Source: Uloborus plumipes
Lineage: Eukaryota; Arthropoda; Arachnida; Araneae; Uloboridae
DNA length: 64,000 bases
Assembly (NCBI GenBank): GCA_038373865.1
Contig: JAXGGA010001582.1
Location: 83,199 to 147,198 of the forward strand
Reading direction: 5' to 3'
Below are positions 35,184 through 47,119 of this stretch, one piece after another. The stretch's first letter is position 1, and the number at the start of each line of letters is the position of its first letter. The notes below the pieces were generated by a model that did not search any database, had not been told where the DNA came from, and worked only from the letters and a program-made list of their open reading frames with translations. The position numbers were made by a program, and so were the translations under genes.

Positions 35184-35250
35184 CAGCGAGCGACCGCACT
35201 TGGTACGGTACAACTCGAAGTGTACCGTACTAAGTGCGGTCGCTCGCAGG
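35184..35250. mobile_element. 67-bp hairpin insertion with TAC duplication
   Basis: A 27-base stem (35186-35212 pairs with 35221-35247, one mismatch) begins GCGAGCGACCGCACTT and has an 8-base loop. TAC flanks it on both sides (35181-35183 and 35251-35253). The opposite foldback arm has the uninterrupted sequence with a single TAC (complement at 38333-38335), so this is a real insertion. Its GC content is far above its surroundings. Confidence 0.8.
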
Positions 35251-36627
35251 TACACTGCGATGCAAAAGTTTAGACAGAATGCAAATATGTGAATAAAAAG
35301 AAAACTATTCAACGAAATGCTTCAAATTTCTACTGCAGGTACACAATATGGTCCTAAAATACGGGTCCGGAGTTCTTATAACTATAACTGGAATCAAATT
35401 TTGGATATTACAAAAGATATTTTTTCACATTGTTGCAAAAGTTTAGACAATAGTCAGATATTATGCAAATATCCCTTGAAATTTGATTGGTGGAGGAAAT
35501 GCGGGCCTGTATTATTCATTTATAAAGTGCAGAGATTGCTGAATAAATAATCAAAATCTCAAAAGCTCTTTAGTTCTCGTGTAAAGAAGATGAGAAAGTT
35601 TGGAAGGCGAAATTTGAAAATGAACCTACTTTATTAATTTTTTGTCTTTTAAATCGGCTCTAGTATGGTAGTATATTGTTTTTTACTTTGTGGAGAGCAA
35701 ATTCAGACATGCGTATCGATCAAAAAGTCCAAGAAAAATTATATTTCTTAAAGATGAAGGAATTGAAAAAACGGCTCAGACTGACGATTCGCCCCTAATC
35801 CTACAAAACTTCAACTTGGTTTAAAAACAGAACGTGACAACATAAGTAGATGAACAACTGAATTGGAACGCATAAAAAAAAACAAAGAATTGTGCTTGAG
35901 CCTTTTCGGACAGAGTGTCCCAAATAAGCCAGATTTTAATGGTAAAAGCAGCACAGCATATCGCACGCCTAGAAGAATACTGTCACAACTCAAAAAGTCG
36001 AAACTCTGAATGTTCAGAGATGTACCCAGAGCCATGATTTCAAAGTCAAAAAGAAACGTTTATTTTAAAAGCATTATGAAAGCAAATGAGCCGAAATGAT
36101 CTAATCTAATGTATGATAGACTGCACCATTACTAATTGCTTTAATGTATCAATTTCTTTTCCATGTCTTAAATTTTTCTGTTTTTGAGTTGTGACAGTAT
36201 TCTTCTAGGCGTGCGATATGATCTTGATCATTGGATATTTCTCAAGTCCCGCGATAAGAATTATAATCCATCTAGGCCATCCTAATTTTAATAATTTGTA
36301 TCAAAGAAAGTACCATTCATTTTTTAGTCACGATTATACATATGCTGCTTTTCACATTAAAATCTGGCTTATTTGGGACACTCTGTCCGAAAAGGCTTAG
36401 GCACAATTCTTTGTTTTTTTATGCATTCCGATTCAGTTGTTCATCTACTTACTTATGCTGTCACGTGCTGTTTTTGACCCAAGTTGAAGTTTTGTAGGAT
36501 TAAGGGGCGAATCGTCAGTCTGAGTCGTTTTTTCAATTCCTTCATCCTTAAGAAATATAATTTTTCTTGTACTTTTTGATCAATACGCATGTCTGAATTT
36601 GCTCTCCACAAAGTAAAAAACAATGTA

Positions 36628-37912
36628 GGGGAGAGTGGTAATGAATGGGCCATGGTGATGGATGGGCCACTAACATAATATGAAAAAGTATTTGCATGAT
36701 TTTTTTTTGATGCCACCAATAGATGTAGCTATTTGTTCTACTAAACTCATCCAATTTTCATTCGTTTGCGCTGAGCCATTTTCAAACTAGAGTGGCATGG
36801 TCAAGAATCTGACTGAAAGTAATTTTTTCACTTTTTAGTAAAACATTTCTTAGCTAAAATGTACCAAGTATTTCACTGCATACATATGTATAAGTTAGTC
36901 TTTCCATATCTATAAACTAATCTTAAAATGTATTTTGATGTTATCTAAATTCAATGTACTCAAAAAACCTAAATGTATTCCAAAAGTATAGGTGGGGCTG
37001 AATGGGCCACTATGTCATGGTAATGAATGGGCCACCTAAATATTGTTTTTCTTCCTTTTCTTTGGCTTTTCGCATTAATATGAAACACAACTGACTATCA
37101 TAGATAGATTAAGATTACTGTCGTCAAAATAGTTTTGTAGTAACTTCTAAATATAATTTGCAGATCTATATTATATTCCTATAGTACAATAGACCTCTGG
37201 TCGCAGTGCGTGGCTTGAAAAAGCCCCCCTCTCTCCTTCATATTATATTCCTCACAGTACAATTTCATTTTCTTTCTTAGTAACTTAAGTTAGATATTTC
37301 TTATTCCCGACGTCTAGTAAATTTAAAAAAAAATTTTTGAATTTTGACAAGTTTGAAAATGAAGATAAAGTTTTTAAATGTGATTTTTAGTATTATTTTT
37401 GAAAGATATAAATTTTGTTAAATCATAGTGTGTATTATCTGTTATTTTTTTTTATATATTTGATGTTATTTATTTCTTACAATCTCATTATTTAGTCATT
37501 TTTCTGCTACAATTGGTATGCATCGGTTTTATTTTCATTGCATCAGTTTTGATGTTTATGTAATTTTAAATCAGTATGGTTTTGTATCATCATGTCAAGT
37601 GCCACATTTATTTTGTCATATTCAGCAAATAGAAGATTAAATCCACATGTTTTCATTGAATTCATTTAGTGGCCCATTCATTACCTTCGATGGCCCATTC
37701 AACCCCATAGGTGGGGTTGAATGGGCCAAATTTCAAAATTTTTATTTTCTATTATAATTCATTATAGACAGGTGCTAATCCAACTTTTATAACTTTTTTA
37801 GATAGCAGGCAAGTAAAGTAACTAAAACACCAATTTATAGTTAAAACAAAGTGTTAAAAAAAATTACAAAAAATCAAAACCAAAAAGTGGCCCATTCATT
37901 ACCACTCTCCCC
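36628..37912. mobile_element. TA-flanked element with reiterated GAATGGGCCA motif
   Basis: Both ends read GGGGAGAGTGGTAATGAATG then GGCCA, identical by eye, with TA on each side (36626-36627 and 37913-37914). The motif GGTAATGAATGGGCCA or a close variant occurs about eight times in both orientations (36637, 36654, 36993, 37019, and inverted or direct near 37669, 37691, 37712, 37888). No transposase frame. The empty site is preserved in the opposite foldback arm (about 35670-35676). Confidence 0.8.
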
Positions 37913-38505
37913 TACTACCATACTAGAGCCGATTTAAAAGACAAAAAAATTAATAAAGTAGGTTCATTTTCAAATTTCGGCTTCCGAACTTTCTCATCTT
38001 CTTTACACGAGAACTAAAGAGTTTTTGAGATTTTGATTATTTATTCAGCAATCTCTGTACTTTATAAATGAGTAATACAGTCCCGCATTTCCTCCACCAA
38101 TCACATTTCAAGGGATATTTGCATAAAATCTGACTATTGTCTAAACTTTGGCAACAATGTAAAAAATGTCCTTTGTAATATCCAAAATTTGATTCCAGTT
38201 ATAGTTATAAGAACTCCAGACACGTATTCGGGACCATATTGTGTACCTACAGTAGAAATTTGAAAGCATTTCGTTGAATAGTTTTCTTTTTATTCACATA
38301 TTTGCATTTTGTCTAAACTTTTGCATCGCAGTGTATTCTAATTTCCTATTAGCTATCAGTTTTTTTGGCTCTGTTTGCTCTATAATAGGACTTTTGCCTC
38401 CAACTCGGTTACTTTCGTATTCTATGCTGATGAGTGCAAAATAGGCAGGAAACTGCAGTCCGTGGATCGAAATGACCGAGTTGGCGGTGTATTGCATGTT
38501 CCTGC

Positions 38506-39423
38506 CTTAGTCCTTGCTTAGGGGCGGTTACTCACTGCTTTATAGATGGAAGTGCTGAGTGGAAAATCAATCATCAATAATGTTTAAACTTTTTTGTATA
38601 ACGAGATAAAAGAGAAAGACATAAAAACACAAGTTATTCTTGTTAAACTTAAGCTCTACAAAAAAAAGGGAATTGAAAATTTAGTGACATTTGGCCATTT
38701 TTAATATCCAAAATATGCATTATTTTAAGGCAATAGATGGTGTGCAATCAATGCAGTAAATGCTCAGCGTTTCAACCTCATCACTCCAAGAAAGAAAAAT
38801 TCAAAAATGTGACGATAGCAAAACACGTTTAACAAAACATGCATAATCCATAATCCGAAACTCCTATGGAAATAAAAGTTTGTAAATAGAATTAACTTAA
38901 CTATTGTATTTTCATATCTTACTTTTTGTGTGCGCTTTATAAGATTTTACCGTATAATTAAGAACATTAGCATTAGTACAATTTAAAAATTTCAGAAATG
39001 TCAGTCAATTATTAATTTGTTGGAAATACTGCTCTTATTTATTGTATTAAATTTGACAAATCAAATTTTACTGCTTATCTTTAGTGTAAACTTATTTAAC
39101 TTTTACAGCATAGTTTTGAACATTTGCATTAGTATATTTAGAGAATGTCGGTCAGTTAGTTACCAAGCCATTCTAATTACTGTAATTCTTTACTGAATCA
39201 ATATTTTTCTACTCAAATGCCATATGCCGAAAGGTTATTTATTGTTCTTTAATCCTGATTTAAATTAAATAAAATTGTCCTATTACTTTCAGAAAATCTG
39301 TTGAATCGGTATGACTTTTCACACTGGTTGCATTCATGTCAGTCGGTTACCTCGCTTTTGACAGTTTTTCAAAAATCCTCCAAAAAGTAAAGAAAATGGT
39401 TAGCTTAGTGCAAATTATAAAAT
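38506..39423. other. No gene recognised
   Basis: Uniform AT-rich sequence. I see no long frame, repeat boundary or RNA gene. Confidence 0.45.
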
Positions 39424-39563
39424 ACAAATTTTAATCCAACGTTTTTTAGCACTAATAATCAGGAATACTGCAGACACGTGTTTCGGTGTTACAAGGAACG
39501 CCTTTTTCAATGCGAAAAATTGGGAGCTTATGGATGCAGAGTTGTCAGATGTCTGTGCATCTA

Positions 39564-40290
39564 CAGGGTGCGCCAGAGAAACTTACTTTTTTGAAATGTC
39601 AATAAAAACAAAACTATTTAAGTTATTGTTTTAATTCTTTTTTTATTTGAGAATACAATATTCCATTTTTTTTTTCATTTAGTCTTGAAAATGACATCGG
39701 TTAAATGATGACCCCCATTGAGCATATACTGATCAAGACGATTTTTAAAGTTTGTGAGCACTCTTTGCAGCATATCAATTGGTATGTTGGCAATTTCGTC
39801 GCGAATGTTATTCTTGAGGTGGGCTATTGTGCGTGGTCGATCAACATAAACCAGGGGTTTCAAATAACCCCATAAAAAATCGCATGGCGCCAAATCTGGG
39901 GAGCTTGCTGGCCATTCGGAGATCGCCTCTGAGAGAGATGAGGTGGTCGGGGAAATGTTGTCGCAACAAATTCATTGAATTTCGTGCTGTGTGTGCTGTG
40001 GCTCCATCTTGCTGAAACCACACGTCCCTAATGTTCATTTCTTCGAGGCTCGGAAGAAAGAATTCCTTGATCATGGTCCTGTACCGAGCTGCATTCACGG
40101 CAGTTCGAAAAGTAGCTTTCGACGGCAAACGCGAGCTGTTCTTTTGACCATAACACGATGGCGACTTTTTATAGGGAAAACAAAACTTGGAGATTTCCCG
40201 CTCCAAATGCACCCACTCTCGGCCTTCTACGCAGCCATCTCACCGCGCAAGAATTTTTTCAAAAAAAGTAAGTTTCTCTGGCGCACCCTG
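39564..40290 (-). mobile_element. mariner-like element (DD41D type), internally deleted
   Basis: The TIRs match over about 30 bases: both ends start CAGGGTGCGCCAGAGAAACT. They are flanked by TA (39562-39563 and 40291-40292). At 727 bp it is about half the normal length. The host foldback unit at 40408 has the same sequence without the insertion (GTGCATCTATAAGCTCCC), which proves the boundary. Confidence 0.92.
39675..40156 (-). pseudogene. mariner-like DD41D transposase, deleted and frameshifted
   Basis: A transposase of the mariner superfamily. A short N-terminal piece, SKEQLAFAVESYFSN, typical of the start of this protein group, is joined directly to the catalytic region beginning RYRTMIKEFF, so the middle third (DNA-binding and first catalytic aspartate) has been deleted. 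The second aspartate is in WFQQDGATAHTA and the third in PDLAPCDFLWGY, with 41 residues between them once a one-base insertion near 39908 is allowed for. This spacing fits the DD41D (rosa-like) mariners. The tail ends GGHHLTDVIFKTK with the stop at 39675. Two defects make it inactive. Confidence 0.85.
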
Positions 40291-40809
40291 TATAAGCTCC
40301 CAATTTTTCGCATTGAAAAAAGCGTTCCTTGTAACACCGAAACACGTGTCTGCAGTATCCCTGAAAAATTGGGAGCTTATAGATGCACAGACATCCGACA
40401 ACTGTGCATCTATAAGCTCCCAATTTTTCGCATTGAAAAAGGCGTTCATTGTAACACCGAAACACGTGTCTGCAGTATCCCTGATTATTAGTGCTAAAAT
40501 ACGTTGGATTAAAAATTTGCAATTCATCCAAAAAGTATTTTGAAAATTCAATTATACAATTAAATTTAGCTTAAAAAGTACAATGAGCCAGAAGAAATAA
40601 TCTCCTTAAAGATTTATATTTGTGCTTTGCGTTTCAAGATGATTATTGGTTTGCCCTGGGAACGCCAGTCAATTACCCGTGAAATTGCCCTACTACAAAT
40701 GAGAAGTAATAATTCATTGCAAATTTTATTATAAAATGCATTTTTCTTTCCTTATTCTCTAATTTTCAAAGCAAATTTCCAATTTGTTCATTTTAGAAAA
40801 CTGAAATTT

Positions 40810-40839
40810 TCTATTTCACTTTGCCCCACATTCTTTTAT
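40810..40839. repeat. End fragment of the GGGGTAAAGTGAAAT family
   Basis: CTATTTCACTTTGCCCCACA matches the right end of the element at 23048-23899. It is cut off by the element starting at 40840. Confidence 0.5.
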
Positions 40840-41676
40840 GGGCGATTCTCTGTAAACTCGTCATTTTTCACACGAATAATTTTCTGATAAATCATGATAG
40901 GGGGTCAGTCCCCCGCCTAGTATAACTAGGCAGGGGACTGTGCCAGGTAACCGTGTTTTTGCTCTTTGTTACGTAATAGCTGCAAAACTATTGGAACATA
41001 ATTAGTTACGAAACTACCTATAAATTTAGGCACAAATCGTGGACATAATAACTAATATGTTTTATCATTAAATTAATTGACATTAATAAAATCACTTCCC
41101 TAGGACTGTTTTCGCTACGACCCTGATGCATATTTTCATCACAAATGTGGCTCTCAAACTAAGCAAAATAGCGTTTCAACACCGTTCTCGGCGATTTCGG
41201 CAAATTCACACTGATTACTTTAAACTTCATGCCAAAAAGAATTTGCAAAAGTTATAGATTTTTCGTATTACAGCTTTGAATTTGTTGCAGGGGACTGTTT
41301 GAAATAACTCCGGACAGAATTTACATGACAATTTTAAGTTTTAGAAATACGTAATTATACCTTATTTCACAAGAAAAATATAGCTTCATTATTCTATTTT
41401 TAGATATTAATTGCCAAATTTATGTAGTGTTAATAGGTTTTTTGAAATACTATCTTTAACAGTTAGACTATGGGATTGGGACAGCCAGGGGACTGTGTTT
41501 TTGGCGCTTAGATAATTTCTAGAAAAAAATATTAAATTGTTATCACTCCAAATACAATTGGGCCACAAAGTATTAATGCTTTACTTGTATTAAGAGCGAT
41601 TATTACTTTATTACCCTTTATTATTTTTAAAATACTCGGTCCGGACAGCGAATTACCAGTTTACAGAGAATCGCCC
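40840..41676. mobile_element. Element with GGGCGATTCTC ends, TTAT duplication, copy 1
   Basis: The ends are GGGCGATTCTCTGTAAACTC (left) and GGGCGATTCTCTGTAAACTG (right, minus strand), flanked by TTAT (40836-40839 and 41677-41680), a 4-bp TSD. The word AGGGGACTGT recurs near 40932, 41289, 41488 and, in a variant, 41102. It is 837 bp with no transposase visible. A partial copy is split by the foldback at 49615-52617. Confidence 0.7.
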
Positions 41677-44600
41677 TTATAAGTGAATTGAAAATAAAAG
41701 CGTTTTTCGAAAATCCAAATATTTTAATTTTACGAAGACATTCGGCCTCAACTATAATTCAGGTAATAAAGGTTTAACTGTGTATATTATATTTTTAGTT
41801 TTTCACGGGGAAGTTATGATCATCTTTTTTGCTACGTCAGTGCATATTTATACAATTTAACTAGCCGGATTTGAGCTATAACGGCTCTTTTACTGTATTC
41901 ATATACAATTAAAGACCGCAAAGTTGAATTTCTGTTAAAATTCCGTTTTTACTTCCTATTTCGTCATAACTGTACTCAAAAATGTAACCAATCGTGAATA
42001 TTTTCGATCCCATCAACAGAACTTGATGGGTTGACTAGAATTTTTATGAGTTGTAAAACTCATAGGCTTTGCACTCTAGTCTTGAAAACATTTTTTTCTT
42101 ATCCAGCACCCTTGCAACGCCGCCGAGTCGTAAATCAGAAGCACAAATATTGAAATTGCGTGATTTCGACTTGCTTTTGCAATAAAGTCATTCTTGAAGT
42201 GTTTCCGAGCGGATGGGGAAAAAGGCTTTAAATCTCCAAATTTCGTCATTAATCGAAAAGCTTTTCATTCGTCTCTTGGAAGCTTCCCTTTTAATTTCTC
42301 CGTCCTCAATTTAAATTACCGTTGATTCCTTTCAATAATTCTTGCATTCTCTTTCGCACGGTATGGGAACTTCGGAAAGTTTGCAAATTGCGTTTCAAAA
42401 ATGCGTCATTCGAGGCAATTTCGGGCTAATATATTGCACAGAGCTAGGATAGATTAAAGTAGGCTAACATTAAATATTTTCTCTCAAATTCAAATTACCA
42501 GTTTACCGTATTAACGTAAATTAGTTTGCAACGTTCGTATCCAAAATTATTTTTGTAGGAGGAAAATCTTTTGTATTTTCTGGTTTTTCTCTTTGATTAA
42601 TAATTACATCTTCGCATTGGGTTTTATTAATTACTTTATTTACATTTGAAGAGAAGTTGGAATCAAGTTAGACTACATCTTAGACAAAATGAGAATTATT
42701 GTCATTGGGGTCGAAAATGATCACAGCCGTGTTATCTTTTTCAAGATCCATTCCTGCTGGTTAATCGATACTTCCATGAGCGCTCATGTGTGTATTTTTG
42801 AGATTGGAAAGGGGGGGGGGGATTTTATTTATTTATTTTTAAGACATTTATTATAGTCAAAGATATTTATTTATTTATTTATTTATTTTTTGGTTTTAAG
42901 GGAGAGTTGCTTTTAGGTTTTTAACTTAAAGGTTTTTTTACTTTCTACCTATTCTCTAAAAATTTCCTTCTAACCTGATTTTGATAAGGATTTTTTTGTT
43001 TTCCTCATTTGAATGAGTATTTTTAGTGAATATTGTCTAAATTTTAATTAGAGTTGTGAACCACTATGGTCCTTATCATAATGTTGGCCATGTTTTTCAA
43101 TAATAAGTGGAACTTAAAGACATTATGCTGCCAAGCCCAATTTCAAGGGGATTTATATTTTCATTTTTCATTACAAGAAAAATCTGTTTTCTTAAATGCA
43201 TTTTTATGATTCTGAAAGTAATTTTCAGTAAGTTATAAACCGAGGACTTAGCAATAAGTTGTTGTTTACTTATGACTTTTGCTGAAGGTTTTGATATTTA
43301 TGTACGATTTATCTTGCAAGGACTCTTGAAAAATGATTCCGCATGAAATGAGTTGAACATAAAATACAAAGCGTCTTGAATACACTGACCTGTGAGAACA
43401 GTTTCGTTAGTTCCGAAAGCGCTGTCCAAATGTCTGGAATTGAAATGAAATCTGTTTCTCACGCTCTGGCCTTTCCGATCGAAAGCTTGGAGCAGGACCA
43501 GAAAACGATTTGTCACCTTTAATGACTCCCTGCTCTGTCCCATTAGCGGTCATACCGAGAGAAAGAGAATCAATCCAAACATAGTCAGATTCCAACTGCT
43601 CTTTGGATTTGAACCCATTATTGCGTAAACCTCTCCTTCTGTATTAATCTAGGTATACTAGTTCAAAATTGGGGGGAAACTTTAATGTTAAAACTTTATA
43701 TCCTTGCCTCAGAGCATAAGTAAAACTTCTAATCCTGGGAATAACAATAAGATATTCTGCTTTTGCTTCGGCGTACCGATAGGATCTAGCGCTTGTAGCA
43801 AACTTTAGAAATGCCCGTACCAATTCGTAGAAAATTAACAAAATTTAAAGAAAAAAATTCAATTTAGAAAATTTTTGATAAAAAAACACTAGAAGAGTGT
43901 GTGTATCAATAAAGATAATTTACACATTTACTAACAGAAAAAAAGAGCTTTCAAAGAAATTGTCAAACAAAACTAAAAGCATTATAAAGATTCTTAAAAT
44001 ATTGGAAATTTAAAATAAGTATAAAAACTAAAACTTTACTTGGTGCCTTATTTCAGGTCGAGCTGTCACGAGGGGGAAAAAACTGGTGTGTCTGTATGGG
44101 GGTTAGGGGAGCTCGGAGGACACTTAATTTTGCCAAATGTACAGATACACTGTAAAAACTGAGGTGTAATAATTCTCCAAGTTAGGTGTTCAGCACCTCC
44201 AAAATTAAAGAATCGACGCTTCAACACTATATTTAGCTTACTCATACACTAAAAGTGGTGTAATTGAAACCGAACACCGATATTAGTGAATTCTTACATA
44301 ATTTCACACGCGCAAACACCATTTGAGGAATATTTTCGATTCCGTTAACACCTACTTTGGCGTAAGATTGGATATCGGCCGGTGGCAACAAAACAAAACT
44401 TTAATCAAGCTCAAGCACATTGAACGTCAAGCAAATGATAGTCCTGTGTAAGGAATTAAAGTTTTCAAAAGGTATTTTAAACGTCTTATCTTTTATTTGT
44501 TTGTGTGTAATGAAATAATAATTACCATAAACCTATATTTTGCACCATTGTTGAAAAAGTCTTTAGTCCATACGAAAGATAAACTAAAGCATATTATTCT

Positions 44601-46130
44601 TTAGTGAATACTCGTTACAATTTTAGCAGCCATTTTCAATATTGGTGCAAAGCACGGTATATCAGTTCAAATCGGTCAGTATCGGTTTACGGTATAATCA
44701 GTTCATAAATAATGTGTTAAATAATTTCACTGATTTTCTATCAGTCATGTTTTAAAAAGACTAGTTCGAATTTGCGTAATTATTGTCTCTGCGCTATCTG
44801 CAGAAGCATGACTTGTAAACTAATTATATGTTAGTGATTTGTTACCTAGTTTTATTTTGCGAACTAATGTAAGTATGTGTCTTTAATTGCTTTTATTTCA
44901 ATTTTGTCGTTAAAATAACTGATTTAGATTGCACCGTTTAACGTTGTTATAAATGTTTCTCTTGTTTGATAACATTGTGGACTAAAAACGATAGCATTGT
45001 ATTGTTTCATTTCGAATATGTTTGTATTTCCTTAGTCCTACGTTTTGATTCCAATGGTTTCTGATTATGTAACATTTCAATATTAATTGCATCTTGTAAA
45101 AATAAAAATGTTATTTATCCATAATTTTTCTATTTAGATTTTTAATTCTTGTTTCTTTAAATGTAGCTCTTAGCATGTTTGACGTAAAGTCAATTTTGAT
45201 ATCTTATGAGAATAGACGATTTGTTCATATAGACTGCCATCTTGTGGCTTTCACAAGTTTTGGATTAGGTTGGTCTATTCTGTGTGATGTGCAGATCATG
45301 CTACATAAATATTCAAAAATATAGCATTGAGAGATGTTATTTAAGTTACTCGGCATTTTAATATTTCCTTTTATGTATGAGATCTATTTATAATTACTTA
45401 AAAAATGCGAAAACGTAACATCTATCAAAAATTACTAAACAAATGCCAGAACATAATTTATTGGAATAAAAGTAGTTGCATCTTACTTATCCCGATTTCC
45501 ATTAAATCAAGTGTCTTTGTTTGTTTATTTTTAAAATTTTTATATTCTGCTGTTTTATGCGTAATTTTTCTATATATAGCCGACCTTTAAGACTGTTTCA
45601 GAAATCTTTTTGAATAAATTTGGATGGAATTGATGGAAATATTAAACTGTTCTATTTTTATGGTATGTTTCTGAAAAGTGTTAGTTTCATTGTTCTAACC
45701 GATAGTTTTAGTTTCTTCAAATATTTTAAAGGTTTATTTTTTGAACAATTTATAGGCATAAATGTCCATCCCTGTAATAAAAATAAAAAGTTGAATCTTT
45801 ATATACAAAACAGTTATAGATATTTTTGTTGTTAATGAAGAGTTCTGAAGTTAAAACTTGTATAATATGTTCACTGTAAAAAAAATTAGTGTATCTCAAC
45901 ACCAAAAATGGTGGCAACTACTTTACACCTTGGGGTCTAGTCTCTGCCCAATACGTAAAAATTCTCCGCATTCTAAACCAACCCGTGACGTCATTTTAAC
46001 GTATGTAGCGAGACCCGCTAGTCTCTGCCCTTTTTTTCCGCACGCAAAATACGTACTCTAAAATGCAAACATACGGAAAATTTACGCCGTCTTCTTTCTG
46101 GCGGAAAACCCTTTTGCGTACTTAAAAACC
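41677..46130. other. No gene recognised
   Basis: Mostly AT-rich. A less AT-rich stretch at 43390-43640 is open on the minus strand (62 and 81 codons in different frames) but has no known motif. CACTGTAAAAA occurs at 44150 and 45874 in the same orientation, each followed by a GGTGT- or AGTGT-rich stretch. Tandem TTTA tracts lie at 42823-42890. Confidence 0.4.
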
Positions 46131-46310
46131 AAGATGGATGCCGCGTTTGCTGCGTTGGATTAGCAACTAGAAGACGTTGAAAGATTGGAAACGATAGAAA
46201 GAAATGGTGTTTAAAGACCAATTCAATGCTTTCGAGCTTTCAGATCGCAGATTTGTTAAACTTTTCAGGTTAACAAAAAACTTAGCGATTGACCTCACGG
46301 AAGATCTTAA

Positions 46311-47119
46311 CCCATTAGTGCCTAGCGTCCCTTTTTAGGGTCCAAAAAAGGGTCTGAATTTCCCCAAAATGAACATTTCAACCAAATAATCGTGTTTAAT
46401 TAGTACCTTGGTATTGCTTCAATTCGTTATTAACAGATTGCAGCATATAACCATTGTAAAGTGTGTTCTGTAGCAGTTTTAATATGACCTTTATCAAAAA
46501 TGACATCGTTGAAAATAGCCGGCCACCTTGTCTAGTGATCAGAGTAGTCTGCCATGGATGGTGTGGCCCCGGGTTTGAATCCCGGCTTGGGCATGGATGT
46601 GATTTCTCTCTCCTGTCCTTGTCCTTTCTGTGTATGAATGTGTTGTGTAAAAGGTTGCCTACCCTATAAACGGGTCCCTATGGCATGCGTGTACTGTGGA
46701 AGTCGGACTTCACACCAAATAACGGTACAGTTGAAAAAGTGAAGCAGCGCACTCCAAATTGCCAGCCTGGCTGGCACACGACAGAAAAAAAAAAAAAAAA
46801 ATCGTTCACAATCTCAAGAAAAAAAAAAAGCTGAGTTTTCTAAGTTATTTCCAGCTTAACAATTTATGTTAATTGCTGATTTTATTTCTTCTTATAAAAT
46901 GTCTATTTAAATTTTATATCGTTGGCAGAAAAAAAATTTAGTAAAAGTATATACCCTCTGGGGTCTATCGTAACTTTTAAGGGACCACTTTTCTTTCCTT
47001 AATAAAAAATTATTTTTTACATAGTATTTTTTTTATTATTTTTAATGTCAATTAAACAAAGTAGCCAGTATACAAAATATCTTAGCAAAAAAAAAAAAAA
47101 AAACTCAGGTATTAATGGG
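46311..47119. mobile_element. piggyBac-like MITE, copy 2, carrying a SINE
   Basis: Flanked by intact TTAA on both sides (46307-46310 and 47120-47123). The ends are CCCATTAGTGCCTAGCGTCC (left) and CCCATTAATACCTGAG (right, minus strand). Without the SINE and its duplication it is about 513 bp, like copy 1 at 1951-2464. It splits the HARBI1-like frame. Confidence 0.85.
46517..46800 (+). repeat. tRNA-derived SINE, copy 2 (full length)
   Basis: 284 bp. It has a head with box A region CTTGTCTAGTGATC and box B-like GGTTTGAATCC, the shared body, then a tail CACTCCAAATTGCCAGCCTG ending in a 16-base A tract. The flanks ATCGTTGAAAAT (46505-46516) and ATCGTTCACAAT (46801-46812) agree at 10 of 12 bases and form the TSD. 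The homologous MITE at 1951-2464 lacks it. Confidence 0.88.

Larger units (their letters stand above)
35013..38505. mobile_element. 3.5-kb foldback element
   Basis: The left arm (35013-36005) and right arm (about 36184-38505) are inverted copies. The arms begin with matching GCAAWACACCGCCAACTCGG at both outer ends and meet around 36005-36184. The left arm carries an extra 67-bp hairpin (35184-35250). The right arm carries a 1285-bp insertion (36628-37912) and about 125 extra bases near 36216-36345. No TSD is clear at the outer ends. Frames matching in both arms (for example near 35690-35800) reflect the shared sequence, not proven genes. Confidence 0.7.
39424..40530. mobile_element. ACACGTGT-family foldback element, interrupted
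   Basis: Inverted arms. The left arm (39424-39563) includes TTTTAATCCAACGTTTTTTA, AGCACTAATAATCAGGAAT, ACTGCAGACACGTGTTTCGG, GTTACAAGGAACGCC and TTTTTCAATGCG. The right side (40291-40530) has two inverted or direct half-units and ends with the matching complement. Each half-unit closes with GGGAGCTTATRGATGCA and ATCCGACA-like words. A mariner (39564-40290) splits one TA. Related copies lie at 15283, 17322 and 27366. The superfamily is not assigned and no TSD for the whole unit was found. Confidence 0.7.

Noticed and set aside
40187..40551. Frames with repeated SQFFALKKAF or NWELIDA blocks as a repeat protein
   Set aside because: The peptide repeats are translations of the ACACGTGT-family half-units in both strands, with no independent coding evidence.
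43298..43640. Less AT-rich minus-strand frames as an exon
   Set aside because: Frames of 62 and 81 codons are in different phases and have no recognisable motif; kept only as a note.
44150..45900. Two CACTGTAAAAA sites as the ends of one transposon
   Set aside because: They are in the same orientation, not inverted, and no TSD was found.
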